NCBI GenBank assembly: GCA_918026815.1
Contig: CAKJVC010000049.1
Location: forward strand, 248,001 to 312,000
DNA: 64,000 bases
Source: Chalara sp. BL73
Taxonomy: Eukaryota; Ascomycota; Leotiomycetes; Helotiales
Reading direction: 5' to 3'
Shown here: positions 25,690-37,432 of the stretch, in pieces
How positions within the stretch are numbered: the first letter of the stretch is position 1
How the letters are laid out: each line of letters starts with the position of its first letter
The notes under the pieces: generated by a model
Seen by the model: the letters and a program-made list of their open reading frames with translations, nothing else
Told to the model about the DNA's origin: nothing
Databases searched by the model: none
Translations under genes and position numbers: made by a program

Positions 25690-27297
25690 CCAATCACAAC
25701 ATGGCCCAAGGCCAATTTTCGAGGCCTCGTTATTTACAGCACTGAAGATGAAGATAGACACGCCCATCGGCCCTGAAGAAATGGCCATCGTCCATCTCCG
25801 CCCCACGTTTGGAACTTTGTACAAAAAGGCACCGACTACCACACCAACAGGTCCAGGTGTATAGGTGTAGACATAGCTGCGATAGGTAGATCCCAATGAA
25901 AGATTGAGTAGATATGGGAAAGATATGTCCCTGCAAAATGTCAGATAGAAACGCCTTGTTTTAAAGTAATCCATTCGCCAGCAGTTGTACAGCCGAAAAT
26001 TCAAATATGTAAGTAAGCCTAACTAGGTCCGTCAAAAATGCGATCCCTTTCGTAGCAAATAGGAGCTTGTATCGAATTAGTTCGCCATTAACCTGCATGG
26101 CAACCGATCTCGAGGCTTTCACACCAGGAGCGCCCACATCATCTGAAGCTCCTGGTGATGCAGTCTGTGCTGATTTATCCAGTTCTCTTAGCATCTCCAG
26201 CTTGGTGGTGGGTATCTTCCTGTTGGATTTAGCAATATATTCGAGTGACTTGATGGTCTTGTCATCGTTGCCACGATAGACAAGGTATTTAGGAAACTCT
26301 TGCATGTTGAAGAGAATGAACCTAAGCAGGAAAATGAACAAGGTGATTGCCCCCAACGTATACATCAAATATCGCCATCCCATATTGCTTTCTTTCGTGC
26401 AGCAAGGCTGCCCTCTGTGACATGATGGCACGATGGCATGATGACAGCGGATCGGCCGCAGTGAAGTTCGGCCCACAAACATTGTTTGAGATCAAGCCAT
26501 AGGCAATCCTGCTACATAAAATAACGCCAATGGGCTGGAAGAGCGAAAGAAGGGCGAGTAAAACCGGCGGTTCTGTGGATGATCAATTCAACACAGACCG
26601 AACACGGACGGAGAAAGAAAATTGGTAGCCATAGCCCGTATTACCTGAGGAATAAACCCCAACGTAATCAGAGAGCCTGTTGGGATGTTATCCCCAATAC
26701 CGAATCCCACGGAAGCCGTCAAGATCGAAAATGTATTGTAGGTATCTAGGATGCCAAGGCAGATGCCAAATATTGATGCAATGAAGATGGCTAGGTTGAA
26801 AGCCCACTTGCGGCCGATGGTATCTACGAGCACTCCCTACGTGAATACACCAGCAGCTAGGCCAGCAGAAAACCATACCGATATGTTTCCTATCTGGTCG
26901 TCTATAGAAATGGTAAGCACCCACTTCATGCATAAAATCATGTGCCGTAGGAAGTACAGAACATACCGTTGAAGCCAAGTTCCTGTTGTATAGGACTCAA
27001 TACCAGTCCAAAAGGTTGAGCCCACAAAAGATCGATCATATAGCCCATGCTGCACAACCTCCCCGATACGCCATTGGTAGCGTCCCATCCCCATGCCATT
27101 AATGGCTTCGTTGATCAAGGGATATTTTTCTCGAAAACTGTCTTTATCCAGCTACTGGCATTCTTGGAGAGAATCCACCGCGTGGTGGCTCTCCCTGCTT
27201 CCAGGTCGAGGTCATTGTTGTGTCGCTCTTCGTGCACATGATCTCCTTCGGCAGCAGACACTGAGGCTGGCTTGTCCGGGGTCCGTCCATGTTTCAT
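25690..27297 (-). pseudogene. Decayed MFS transporter (SVOP/sugar-type)
   Basis: Recognisable pieces of a major facilitator transporter in order: an N-terminal segment before 27115, INEAINGMGMGRYQW (near 27080), a GNISVWFSAGLAAGVFT helix, LVDTIGRKWAFNLAIF with the loop-2 signature, GFGIGDNIPTGSL, MGWRYLMYTLGAITLF (near 26380), a cytoplasmic linker, and TYRSYVYTYTPGPVG followed by GRRWTMAISSGPMGVS. A TAG at 26837-26839 falls where the family has a Trp before GVLVDTIGRK, a one-base change. The frame also changes between the NVCGPNFTA segment and MGWRYL. The last four or so transmembrane helices are missing. These lesions cannot all be introns, so I call it a pseudogene. Confidence 0.7.
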
Positions 27298-28017
27298 CCC
27301 CTGATGGGTAACATCGCTTAGAAGGGGACGTTTGGAAATGCCCTACTCTGACTACGCACAACTGGTACTCTATCGGTGATCGGGTATCGAATAGACTTTA
27401 TCACATCCCTTCTCCTGATGGCATATTGATGCGCTGAAGGACATCGCAATCATAGTTCAAAATTAGGTTGGACAATGAGATGGGCGGCGTTTTCCAATAC
27501 CCTCATAACATCATGACTATAACGAGGTTCTAGTACTATACTATAAGCTTCCAAAGATTAAACACTTCATGTTGTCCCATTGCTCGATTCACCTACCGCC
27601 TATCCCTACCGATACTTGCAGATTAGGTATTCACATATAGAGACAAGTTACCCACAACAAAATTAATTGCGTACCGATAGAGAGAATTAACCAAAGAGAA
27701 AGTATTGCTGCCTTATCCTAGAATCGAGTTTAAGGTGAGCATCAGGCAACCCATTTTCTATTGTCGCGATAGCTATAATGACAATATGTTATTTATTGGA
27801 AGAGCGTAAAAGGGCGAAAAAGCTTGATTACTACTGGAGTACGAGGGCCTCCATATATACTCTCTAGAATAAGGTTTAAACATGATATATGTGTTACGGC
27901 ACACGCGCCAAAGCAGTGATATTGATTCCCATTCAACATTATTCCTAGTTTGACTTCTTTCTGAGCATCTTACCGGTTGAAGAAGTCCGTACATCTCCTA
28001 TAATCAATATCCACATT
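27298..28017. other. Intergenic region, no gene seen
   Basis: 720 bp between the start of the dead transporter and the stop of the intact one, both minus strand. Nothing recognisable. Confidence 0.4.
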
Positions 28018-30192
28018 TCAAGTCGTTTGCTCAACTGGAGCGGCATCGCTCTCGTTTGAGGCTTTTCCAGATATATCAGCGCCCATACTTCGACCTATAC
28101 ACACATACTTTCGGAATTTCTTCGCTGGTAGACGTGCCTCAAACTAGCAACTAGTCAGAACCGTAGCTGGAAGCACACTGAGATACCAAAACTCACCATT
28201 TCGTCAATCTCTTCTAAAGTACGGCCTTTGACTTCAGGAAGGTAGAAATATACCCAGACACTATGGTAGGATAGTCAGCCATTAATCAGACTTACCAATG
28301 GAAAAAATTACTCACGCGCCAATAAGACATGAAGGTGTCCAAATGTACCCGTATCTTGGTCCCCAATTGAGCGACTCGGGATTGATAAAATAAGGCGCTG
28401 TGAATGTAGCAAGCCACGCTGTCAAGAAACCCATAGCTGTGGCAAGCCCAAAAGTGTACGAACGAAGGCGTTGCGAAGGTAGTTCACCGCCAGAAATCCA
28501 GGCATATGTAGCCACCATTCCCTGTGATATCAATTAACTCGACAACTCCCTAATAAGGAGCTCATATTACTATAAGCAGTAGACTTACGTTGTACCCAAC
28601 CATATATATAATAGACATCCCGACGACTGCCCTACCAGTAGACTTCGTTCCTGGGTCCACAGTGTAGATAATTGCCATAATTAGCTGCGTAATTCCACAA
28701 AGAGTCATGCCACACACAAGGAAAGCTCTCCTGCGACCGAAGTGTGTAACCACAGCGCTATTAATCAAAATAGCAACAACACCGATGCCAGTTAGAATGC
28801 AAGAATTTTCGAATGCCTTACCAATGTGGGCCATTTCGAAAAAGTATGTGCCGTAAGCTTCGGAACAATGTCAGAATTAAATACAAGGTGGATATCCGCT
28901 TCTTGGGAACCAAAAGCCTAGAACTTACATATAACATACATGGCTCCTGAAGCGCCTTGGAGTGTAAGCGCACATACAGCTAAGATTGTTCTTCGGCGGT
29001 CGACAGGATCCGTGAACATGTCTACTATGGCTGTGTTCTTGTGGATTTCATCCTCGTGGGAGAGTGCGTTCTGGATATCACGAACTTCTGACTCAACCTC
29101 CGCCTCCGGGAATGGGCGGAGCCATCGCAAAGCTCTATAAGCTTTCTCTGCCTCACCATGCTGCAAAAGCCAACGTGGCGACTCGGGTATGAACAGTAAA
29201 CCGATGGACAATAGGACAGGCAGGATATATATGACTCCCAGGGGAATAAGGTAAGAGTTCCTTCCCATGATTTTCGAGGTAAAATTGTCAATTATTATGC
29301 CAATCATATGACCTATAGAAGTCCAAACCTGAAAAGATGAGATCATAAGACCACGGTAACGAGCTGGTATAGTCTCCTGTGGCTCATGTGTGAGTGTATG
29401 CCCCTCCTCTGGAAATTTTGGACATAGATTCAATATACCTGGATGTAAAGCTGTGCAAATGTCAAGAAGAGGCCATTCGCAAGCCCTATAATAAATCGAC
29501 CAGCATATAATCCCCCGATAGTCGTTGTTGCCATCATTATTACATTTGCGACACAACACAATGCACAAGCAAACCATATGGTCGCTCTCCTGCTCAGAAA
29601 TGTTGCAATAGGACCAGCCGCTGACGAACTGATGAAAGCGCCGAGAATCTACGGAGGGTGAGTCTAGTATATCTTTATTATAGATTCTCTCACCATCAAG
29701 GACGAGATAAGTTGTTGGCGCCCTGGGGAGATGTTCCATCCGAGTGGAACATTGGGGTTCTCATGACCGAAGACCTGGTCGTGGTTAACTCAAAAAAGCA
29801 AGCAGTATGTGAGACAGTGACTAGATCTTTTAATACCTTCAGAAAGCCGATCATTGCTTGTAGGCCCCCAATGCAACCAAAGTCAATACCATATTGAAAA
29901 GGGCACATGGAGACAAGGGTGCAGGCAGCAATGCTTTTCCTGCGTGTTAGGAGTCAATGTCAGCTGTTTTGTTTATTCCTTTCCGGATTTGGGGCCAGGA
30001 ATCAATAGCTCCCCAGGAGCGCATTGTTTCTGGAACATGGTTTGCAAACTATTTACACCAGTATCGAAACTCTCTACTCGTGAATATTCTCAGGAAAGAC
30101 GATTAGTACCAATGGTCACGAATCCCATAAGACACTATATCCCGTCCATCTTCCTCAGCCGGAGTACTTGTGATTTCTGACGATTTCTCCAT
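28018..30192 (-). CDS. MFS sugar/quinate-type transporter
   Basis: Plasma-membrane MFS transporter of the fungal sugar-porter family. Model: complement of 30110-30192, 29837-29939, 29694-29774, 29439-29648, 28929-29376, 28589-28857, 28316-28521, 28197-28260 and 28018-28143; 529 aa. Eight introns: seven or so of 45-71 nt and the first of 170 nt. Signatures: TM1 SMCPFQYGIDFGCIGG, GRQQLISSLM, the LYIQETIPARYRG motif before TM5-6, PESPRWLLQHGEAEKA at the central loop, GRRRAFLV, and the C-terminal ELPSQRLRSYTFG and PEVKGRTLEEIDEMF motifs. Everything from 29908 down is a clean 491-aa frame. The N-terminal exon is less certain (see findings on the first intron). It is divergent from the P450 at 30725. 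The substrate could be a sugar or an aromatic acid; sequence does not decide. Confidence 0.82.
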
Positions 30193-30724
30193 GCTTCTGA
30201 TGTTTCTTCAAAGAGCAGGACTCAAAGAACGAAATAGAATTTGTAAGGAAGTGTAAAAATCAACACTCTTCTGAATTGGAATCTAAGGGCTCTAAATATC
30301 AATCGCTGCTGAACCTTATTTAGCACTCCCTAGCATGTTAAATCATATCACTTTGGGAGATTGTTGTTTTGGTAGGCATTAATGTGTGGGGCTGTATATC
30401 AACCTGCAGTTACGGCTATCAGATAATGGAATATGGGCGGGTGGAAATTTAGCCTGATGCATGCCAAATGTTGATGGCGGGGAATGATAATCCATAGCCA
30501 GTAGAATAGTTGAAGCTCAAGTGCCGATAGCATGCGCCGGTACCCCGCCCACCCGCCAACCTGTGGATCAGGGTGCTTTTATGACATACGGGTGAATATA
30601 TCAAACATAGAGCGCATCGCTTCCGTCGATTTAGTGTTATTTTTTAGTAGTACTTGAGCAGTTCGGTGGTTTGCAGCGCCCAGCTCTTCTTCCTCTCTTG
30701 TGCTCCGGTCTATGCACTGTCATC
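30193..30724. promoter_or_regulatory. Divergent promoter MFS / P450 with shared 10-mer
   Basis: 532 bp between the two start codons. GCGCCGGTAC at 30534-30543 recurs exactly in the SDR/FMO divergent promoter (35149-35158). CGG-containing motifs are typical targets of fungal Zn2Cys6 regulators, but no such regulator gene is seen in the window. Confidence 0.5.
30534..30543 (+). promoter_or_regulatory. Candidate cluster regulator site GCGCCGGTAC (copy 1)
   Basis: Exact 10-mer shared with 35149-35158, same orientation, each inside a divergent promoter of a pathway-type gene pair. Confidence 0.45.
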
Positions 30725-33106
30725 ATGTCTACCAATGGGAGTGCTAACACGATGTCCTCCAAAACGTATGCTGAGCAATATTCTTTGCTGAAACTTCGCA
30801 TATATATGTCAAATTACAGCAAATCCAACGGAGCGCTAGTTATTCTAGCTCTTGTGATTACAGCAATCGCTATTGATTATGGATACATGCTATACCTGAG
30901 GGCGAAGATGCCTCCAGGGCCACTCCCTCTGCCAATTATTGGTAATACCTTCCTGTTACCAAACCACAAGCCTTGGATATACTTCGAAGAGCTTTCCAAG
31001 AGATATAAAGCTCCGCTGGTCACATTCTGGGTTGGGAGGTAAGTGGTAGCAGGCTTGGGAGTCACTTAGTCTATCTATTTCTTCATTGGGCAGAACTCAA
31101 ATAATTCACAAAAGATCGAGTGGGCTCACATCAAGTTATATTCAGAAACCCTACTGTCTGGATATGCGATGCCTGGGCAGCACACGAGTTGTTTGAAAAG
31201 AGGGCACAGATATATTCTTCTCGACCTCGTATGGTTGTTTTTGGCGAGTTGGGGACTGGCCAGGCCAACCTAGTTACAATGCGTAGTGAGTCTCATCAAA
31301 GAACAGTGCTGGCTGTTCCTCCTCTGGCATGCCACGTGGTCTGAACAGGAAGATATCGATTCCGAGATAAGAACAAAGCTTACAGGTTTATAGCCCGGAC
31401 TACTGCGGAAAGGGATAAATGGCGTGTTCACCGGAAACTAATGCACTTGGGAGTTGGCATTCAGGTGGTGCGTCGTTACCGTGATGCGCAAAACAACGAG
31501 AGCAAGGTTGTAGCTCTCGATTTCTTGAACGACCCGACCCAGTATGTGAAGCATTTAGAAAGATACGCTACCAGTGTCGTTTCGATACTCGCGTTTGGTA
31601 GGAGAGTGGCCACTTATAATGATCCCATCATAACAGAGGTTATCGCAATCATGCAGCTGGCCGCGGAACTGAACGTCCCAGGGAAAAGATTTCCAATGCT
31701 AATAGAGACATTCCCTTGTTAGTACCTATCTTCATACATCTGAAGAATTCATTGCATTTATCTAGACTCCTAATCACTGATTAAATGCGTAGTCTTGGCC
31801 AAGTTTCCGCGCTGGGTTCCATGGATGAAGGGTCTTGGCAATAGAGGCCAAAAGGGTGGCCATTATTTCTATTATGCTCTTGCAGAGGAAGCAGTCAAGC
31901 AGCAGGCAGAAAAACCAGAGGCAGAAAGGGCATCAATTCCTACCCCATTTGCGCAGACACTCTTCACGGAGGCAGCCAAGTATGATCTACCCAAGGACGA
32001 AATATCTGGGCTGGCAGGTAATCTGTTTGGTGCTGGATCCGATACTTCTTCTAGCACTTTGATTACTTTTGTCCTCGCATGCTGTAAATTTCCAGAAGCA
32101 GCTGCCAAGGCACATTATGAGCTAGATCAAGTCATTGGCTCTTCTCGATCGCCACATTGGGATGATGCGCAAAATCTACCGTATATCAACGCGTTTGTCA
32201 AGGAAGTCCTACGTTGGCGCAGCGTCGCAATAAGTAAGCACTCTCATGTCACCAATGCTTCCACTATCATCAAGAAATTTCCTTATGTTCGAAAATTTGT
32301 CTCTGTACCCATATTCGTAAACAATGAATTCGTTCACTATTGGCTCACTAAATTTACATAGTTGGTGGGCAACCACATTCGCCAACCCAATCAGATGTTT
32401 TTAATGGATGGCTGATACCAGCTGGAACCTGGATTCAAGGTAATATCTGGGCTATACATCATCACGAACGAGAGTTTCCAGATCCAGACCGCTTTCTTCC
32501 AGAACGTTATCTGAAAGGCAGTGAGTATAATCGGCCCTTTCCGGGTGAGCGTGGATACATGACCTTTGGCTGGGGCAGGCGTGTATGTAGTGGGCAGGCT
32601 CTAGCAGAGCAAGGAACCTGGATCACGATAGCGAGGTAGGATAAGAAGTCATCACTTAACAATGTGGCGTGAACCCGGCAAGTGCTTGGCTGATCGAAAG
32701 CATACCTTGGGTGCTTGGCTAGAGCTCTGAAAGCTCTAGTCCCTTAGCACATTACTATCTTGTACTACAAATAGCTGGCTAATTTATTAACAGGCTACTG
32801 TGGGCGTTCAACATCCGAAAGGCAAAGGACCCAGAAACTGGGTTGGAAATAGATGTGGACATATTTGCATTCACTAACGGTCTAAACATGAGACCTCAGC
32901 CCTTCAAATGTGATATCACTGCTCGCAGTGCCAGTATAAGAGACACAATAGTGAAGGAGAGCGAACAAGCTTTGCAGGATCTGAAGATCCTGGACGGTGA
33001 AAGTGAATACAAGATGAGCACTTTCTACCAAAGTCAGAGGAAGAAGTCACGTGAGGAGCCCGTTATTGGTGAAAATGGGGAATTGAAGATGGTGCGAGTT
33101 GTGTGA
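30725..33106 (+). CDS. Cytochrome P450 (O-methylsterigmatocystin oxidoreductase-like)
   Basis: ER-anchored P450. Model: join of 30725-31038, 31146-31285, 31394-31717, 31793-32233, 32362-32635 and 32794-33106; 601 aa from the first ATG, or 574 aa from a second ATG at 30806 just before the membrane helix (GALVILALVITAIAI). Visible: proline hinge MPPGPLPLPIIG, the conserved NPTVWICDAW and YSSRPRMVVFGEL segments, KWRVHRK, the I-helix FGAGSDTSSST, ExxR in KEVLRWRS, DPDRFLPERYL, and the haem loop FGWGRRVCSGQ with Cys near 482. All introns are GT-AG but long for this window (107, 108, 75, 128 and 158 nt). The tail of about 60 residues after the last helix is charged. Family resemblance is to CYPs that oxidise polyketides; the substrate is unknown. 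Confidence 0.85.
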
Positions 33107-33562
33107 AATAATTTTAAAGGGCGGCAGCTGGAGGGGTATTGTATAGAGATTCTCTAGATGGCCTGGGCCTAGCTTATTAGAAAAAGATCTAGGTTGTTCC
33201 ATTTCGCCTTGCTTTCGTCGGCTTTTGAATGTGGGCCTACCATCAAGTATTTATTTATAGGTTGCAGCTCTTATTATGATCTATCCATTTAATAGACAGG
33301 AAGGAATGATCGTACGTAGTGAGACAGTCAGGATAAACCTTAAACTCTTGTGCGCTCAGTAAATATAACTGGATAAACCTTAAAATCATTCAGAACAGGA
33401 AAGGTTGCAGGTATCGAGGCAACCATTATACCTACTACGCATGAGCTTAGGAATTCGCCCTACCGACATCTGATTAAGAATTATCAAGCATGAGCTTATA
33501 CAACATAGTCACAGTGAGAGTTCGCTTTGAGGATGCATGGTGGGACGGCAGTTCGAGCATGA
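33107..33562. other. Convergent intergenic region, no gene seen
   Basis: About 450 bp holding the 3' ends of the P450 and SDR genes. Nothing else recognisable. Confidence 0.4.
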
Positions 33563-34871
33563 TCAAAGCGAAGTGTTACTATGACTCAGTAGAGATGTAA
33601 TCCCCAGGAATCTTTCGCTATCAAGCCACAATCTTTGTGCGGCATTGGAGTCTTTCGCCCATCTTGCCGCTAACTGATCGGTCAATTGGCAGTCGCTCAA
33701 ATAACCATAAACAGTCCCTCCAGTGTCAACATCCCCAAGTTTCGGATCGAATGCGGCAACTAGTGTTGTTGCAGCTCCTTGTTCCAGAGTCTTCCATGCA
33801 CCATTTGCGGTACTGTCGATGGCCACTCTTCCTTCCTTATCGAGGCTTCGAGAAAGTTCGGTGGATATGGTGCCTGGATGGACAGAAAATGCTGTGACCC
33901 CAGGATAGCGATGGCGGCACCTCCTTGCTATTTCTGTAGCATGCAAAATGTTCGCGGTTTTACTCTGACCGTATGCAATGAAACCTGAAACCAGGAAATC
34001 GTACTTAGTTTCTTCATCATAGCCATAGGATAGGGAACAATGAAGTCTTGTGAGTTACTTAACCCACTGACTAAATTTTAGGGACACAGATCTTCCTTGG
34101 TACACCAATCTCTGGCCTTTATGAACCAATGGACAAAGCTATAAGTAGCGGGAGAATTTACCTGGGTAACCATCCTTCATCCTGACAAAGGCCTCTGGTA
34201 GGTCCATGGGTGGGCGTTCCTTCTCGCCAACCCCGTGATATATGCCATTAGAGAATGAATAGTCGCTGAATCGAATTGGAGAAAGGCGATGGCCGTGGCT
34301 GCTGAGGTTTACAACACGAGCTCTCCCTTTTGGAGCTCGACAACCAGCGGCGAGAATCTTAGGAAGTAGCAACTCTGTAAGCAGAAACGGGCCAAGGTAA
34401 TTTGTGAAGAACTGTAAATCTAAGCTAGATCCTTCCGGGGTAGTAATTAGGTCTCTTTCTAGAAGGCTCACGCCTGCATTGTTGATCAAGACATCAACAT
34501 GATCGACAAGGGCATTGATCTGGGATGCAACGAGCTTGATGGAGACATCGGACGCAAGATCAAGAGCAATGGATATAATGGGCACCGAAGGATATTCTTC
34601 ATTAATCTGAGAAGCCGCAGCTTCCAGCCTTGATTTCGTGCGTGATGCGAGGACAAGAACCGCTGGACCTTGCGATGCTATTGCCAAAGCGGTTGAAATT
34701 CCGATGCTGGATGGACTAACTCCAGTGATTACAACTGAGCTTGTGGGTCAGCATTTTGACGGCAATTGTTCATAGGGAGTACTGACTGGTCTTGCCCCGG
34801 ATCTCCTGACCGAATTTCGTGGCTACTTCCGAAGCTGTTGTCTCCGCACCAAAATTGGAGTAAGATGTCAT
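33563..34871 (-). CDS. Short-chain dehydrogenase/reductase
   Basis: NAD(P)-dependent SDR of the retinol-dehydrogenase/protochlorophyllide-reductase-like shape. Model: complement of 34787-34871, 34162-34734 and 33563-33984; introns 52 and 177 nt; 359 aa. The nucleotide loop is TGVSPSSIG (about 33-41), spliced across the first intron. NNAGVS follows, then VVNLSSHGH with the catalytic Ser, and YGQSK with Tyr about 224 and Lys 228. After that come VHPGTISTELSR and a C-terminal substrate lid. All catalytic residues are present. The 177-nt intron is long for this genome. It is divergent from the FAD monooxygenase, which makes successive oxidation steps on one substrate plausible. Confidence 0.85.
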
Positions 34872-35323
34872 GGCTTAGAATAGGATGTAATCTTCCCCGC
34901 TGCTCACTAGTAGTATGAGGTACTCTTTGGGCAACCTTTGGTATGGTCCGCGACCATGTTATCCCATCTTCAAGGTGAACTTATCGAAAAGAGGGGTGAA
35001 TGAAAACTACTTCTATCTCTTACCTTTCATTTTCTCTTCTCCACCGGTGATTGATAGGTAGACATAGGGTGCGGGGTAATTTAAACAATTGCCCGAAACT
35101 CATCATGTGTAGCCACTGTTGAATTACCGGCACTGCTTTCCAAAACACGCGCCGGTACAAACGATTACACCCATGACGTTTTTAACATGATTATGGCCCA
35201 TGATGTGATTGGTAGCTCCCTCTAGGTCTGCGCCATACGGAATTTATCCATCGGGTGAAGGCACTCCTGATACTTTTTAAGGATGAACCTGTGAAGGGAT
35301 TTCCCGTAATCAAATAGGGCACG
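34872..35323. promoter_or_regulatory. Divergent promoter SDR / FAD monooxygenase with shared 10-mer
   Basis: 452 bp between start codons. It contains GCGCCGGTAC at 35149-35158, identical to 30534-30543 in the neighbouring divergent promoter. Confidence 0.5.
35149..35158 (+). promoter_or_regulatory. Candidate cluster regulator site GCGCCGGTAC (copy 2)
   Basis: Exact match to 30534-30543, about 170 bp upstream of the FAD monooxygenase start and 280 bp from the SDR start. Confidence 0.45.
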
Positions 35324-37201
35324 ATGGAGTCAGATATTCCTGCTGCTGCTATCAATGCTGGTAATATCGGCGGTGGAAGCGAAAGAACGGGGACAGGTAT
35401 AAAGGTCATAGTTGTTGGCGCAGGTTTTGGAGGGCTGACCGCTGCGATTGAGTGTCATCGCAATGGTCATAACGTTGAGATATACGAGTCTTTCCCTGAA
35501 CTCAAGCCTTTGGGGGATATTATATCCTTTGGTGCTAATGCTGGACGTATATTTTACCGCTGGTCCGACGGACAGGTTGCGGAGCGACTCGCCTCTCTAA
35601 GTATTGACCTCGCAGAGTACGGATTTAAGATTCACAAGTGGGACACCGGTGAGGTTGTTTTCCATCAGAAAACGCCTCCTCGGTCAGTTGAATCGCCAGT
35701 CCTTAATGGACATCGAGGCGAGCTGCATACAGTTGTGTTCGACTATGCGCAAAACGAGTTGAAAATTCCAATCCATGTAAGTAAAGATGGGATTAAGCTT
35801 AGATCCTTTGGGTGTAGGAAGCCTGACGTTACAAATTTGATAGCTAGGCCAGACAGTGACCGAGTACTTCGAAGACGATCAGCAAGCCGGAATAATGCTT
35901 AGCAGCGGTGAAAAGGTTTGTTGGATTTGCAATATTTATTGTCTAAGGCTGAGTTATGCTAGGTTATAGGAGATGTTGTCCTTGGTGCGGTGAGTGTCAA
36001 CAAACTTCTGGAACGCGATATTTCGCCTCTGGCATGAAATGCTTCGTGCTATCGAGGATACCACATAACATATCACGTTATAGTTCAATTGCTTTCGTTT
36101 TGTTGCTTGAAATTATTTTTTTTCAGTCAGGAATCTGATTCAAATCCCTGGCACTAGGATGGTGTACGATCTAAGGCACGAGAGCTCGTGCTTGGATACA
36201 TGGACAAACCCAAAAGCAGCGGGTACGCAGTTTGGAGGGCATGGTATAAATGACCCTCATAGCCGGAGCCTGTTCCTCTAAGCTCACGGCTCATGCAGGT
36301 TTCCGAATACGGATATGATTACAGATCCGAGGACGAGTGAATTCTGCGATCGTGGAGATACCTTCAACGGGTGGATTGGCCCTGATGTACACTTCTTATT
36401 CTCGACCATAAAAGGGGGCAGAGATTGCTGCTGGGTACTCACACACAAGGATGAGCATGATATCGATGAGTCATGGTCATTTCCAGGTAAACTTGAAGAA
36501 GTATTCGAAGTGCTCGATGGTTGGGACCCTGTCTGCAAGGCGATCGTGGAGAAGACCCCATCGTTGGTGGACTGGAAACTCGTTTATCGTGACCCACTGC
36601 CGACCTGGATAAGCAACCATGGTAGAATCGCCTTAGTCGGCGACTCTGCCCATCCTTTTTTACCCACAAGTGCACAGGGAGCAACTCAAGCGATGGAGGA
36701 TGGCGTGTCAATAGCTACCTGCCTGTGAGTCTCCCATTTAGCAGTCATGTTCCCCTATGCTCTACAGATAATAGCAGGCACTAACAAAATTGCCTTTTTG
36801 TCCTCTTGATGTAATTTGAAATAGGGAAGACTTTGTTTGAAATACCAAATTAATACAACATCTAACCTCTGACCATTAGAAGACTTGCTGGGAAGCTGCA
36901 TATACCAGCAGCCCTAAGGACACACCAGGACATAAGGTGGGATTCCTGTTATTAATATACTTTTTGGCGCTGTTGTTCGGAGCAAAGCTTACCTATTGTT
37001 AAACCTAATAGGTACGAGCGCGTTGGGGCGGTGCAGAAGACTGGCGAGACAACTAGAGATAGATGGCATAAAACCGATTGGTCCAAAGTGAAAGAGGATC
37101 CAACCAGTATTGCTTTCCCCCGGGAGGATTGGATTCACACGTATGATATAGAAAAGGAAGCTGCATTAGTATTTGCAAGCATCTTCCGGAAATATGCTTA
37201 A
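35324..37201 (+). CDS. FAD-dependent monooxygenase, salicylate-hydroxylase-like
   Basis: Class A flavoprotein hydroxylase. Model: join of 35324-35776, 35844-35915, 35963-35989, 36158-36243, 36299-36724, 36880-36936 and 37012-37201; 436 aa. Introns are 67, 47, 168, 55, 155 and 75 nt. The FAD-binding GAGFGG is at about 32-37 (KVIVVGAGFGGLTAAIE), and GADGVRSKAR is the DG motif, spliced between a 27-nt exon and the next. NGWIGPDVHFL and the second FAD motif VGDSAHPFLPTSAQGATQAMEDG-type region follow near residue 327. The C-terminus ends IFRKYA. All cofactor motifs are intact. Aromatic-ring hydroxylation, possibly decarboxylating, is the family's usual chemistry. It sits less than 100 bp from the first transposon fragment. 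Confidence 0.87.
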
Positions 37202-37294
37202 GTTGGATAACCAGTCTTAAAATTTATAGATACCAGTCTGTTTAATATAAATCTAGTATTACACCACAGGAATAGCAATATGGGAGCAAGCTAC

Positions 37295-37432
37295 TTTATT
37301 TTATTTATTTATTATTCCCTTTAGCGTGTAATGTATTCTAGTGAATGTTGAGGGTCTAGCCCTAATTGTAGCAAATAGCAAAACAAACGTTAACGTCTAT
37401 TTTCTTTTTCTAGCTTTTTTTAGCTTTCCTAG
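37295..37432 (-). mobile_element. LINE fragment Y (3' end only, antisense)
   Basis: Antisense copy of the LINE 3' UTR: a TTATT-rich tail followed by the reverse of the GGGCTAGACCCTCAACATTCACT segment region seen at about 58740-58765. It lacks the palindrome segment and carries extra substitutions. On the minus strand it starts exactly where the (AAT)n tail of fragment X ends, i.e. a truncated copy attached to another copy's tail. Confidence 0.7.
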
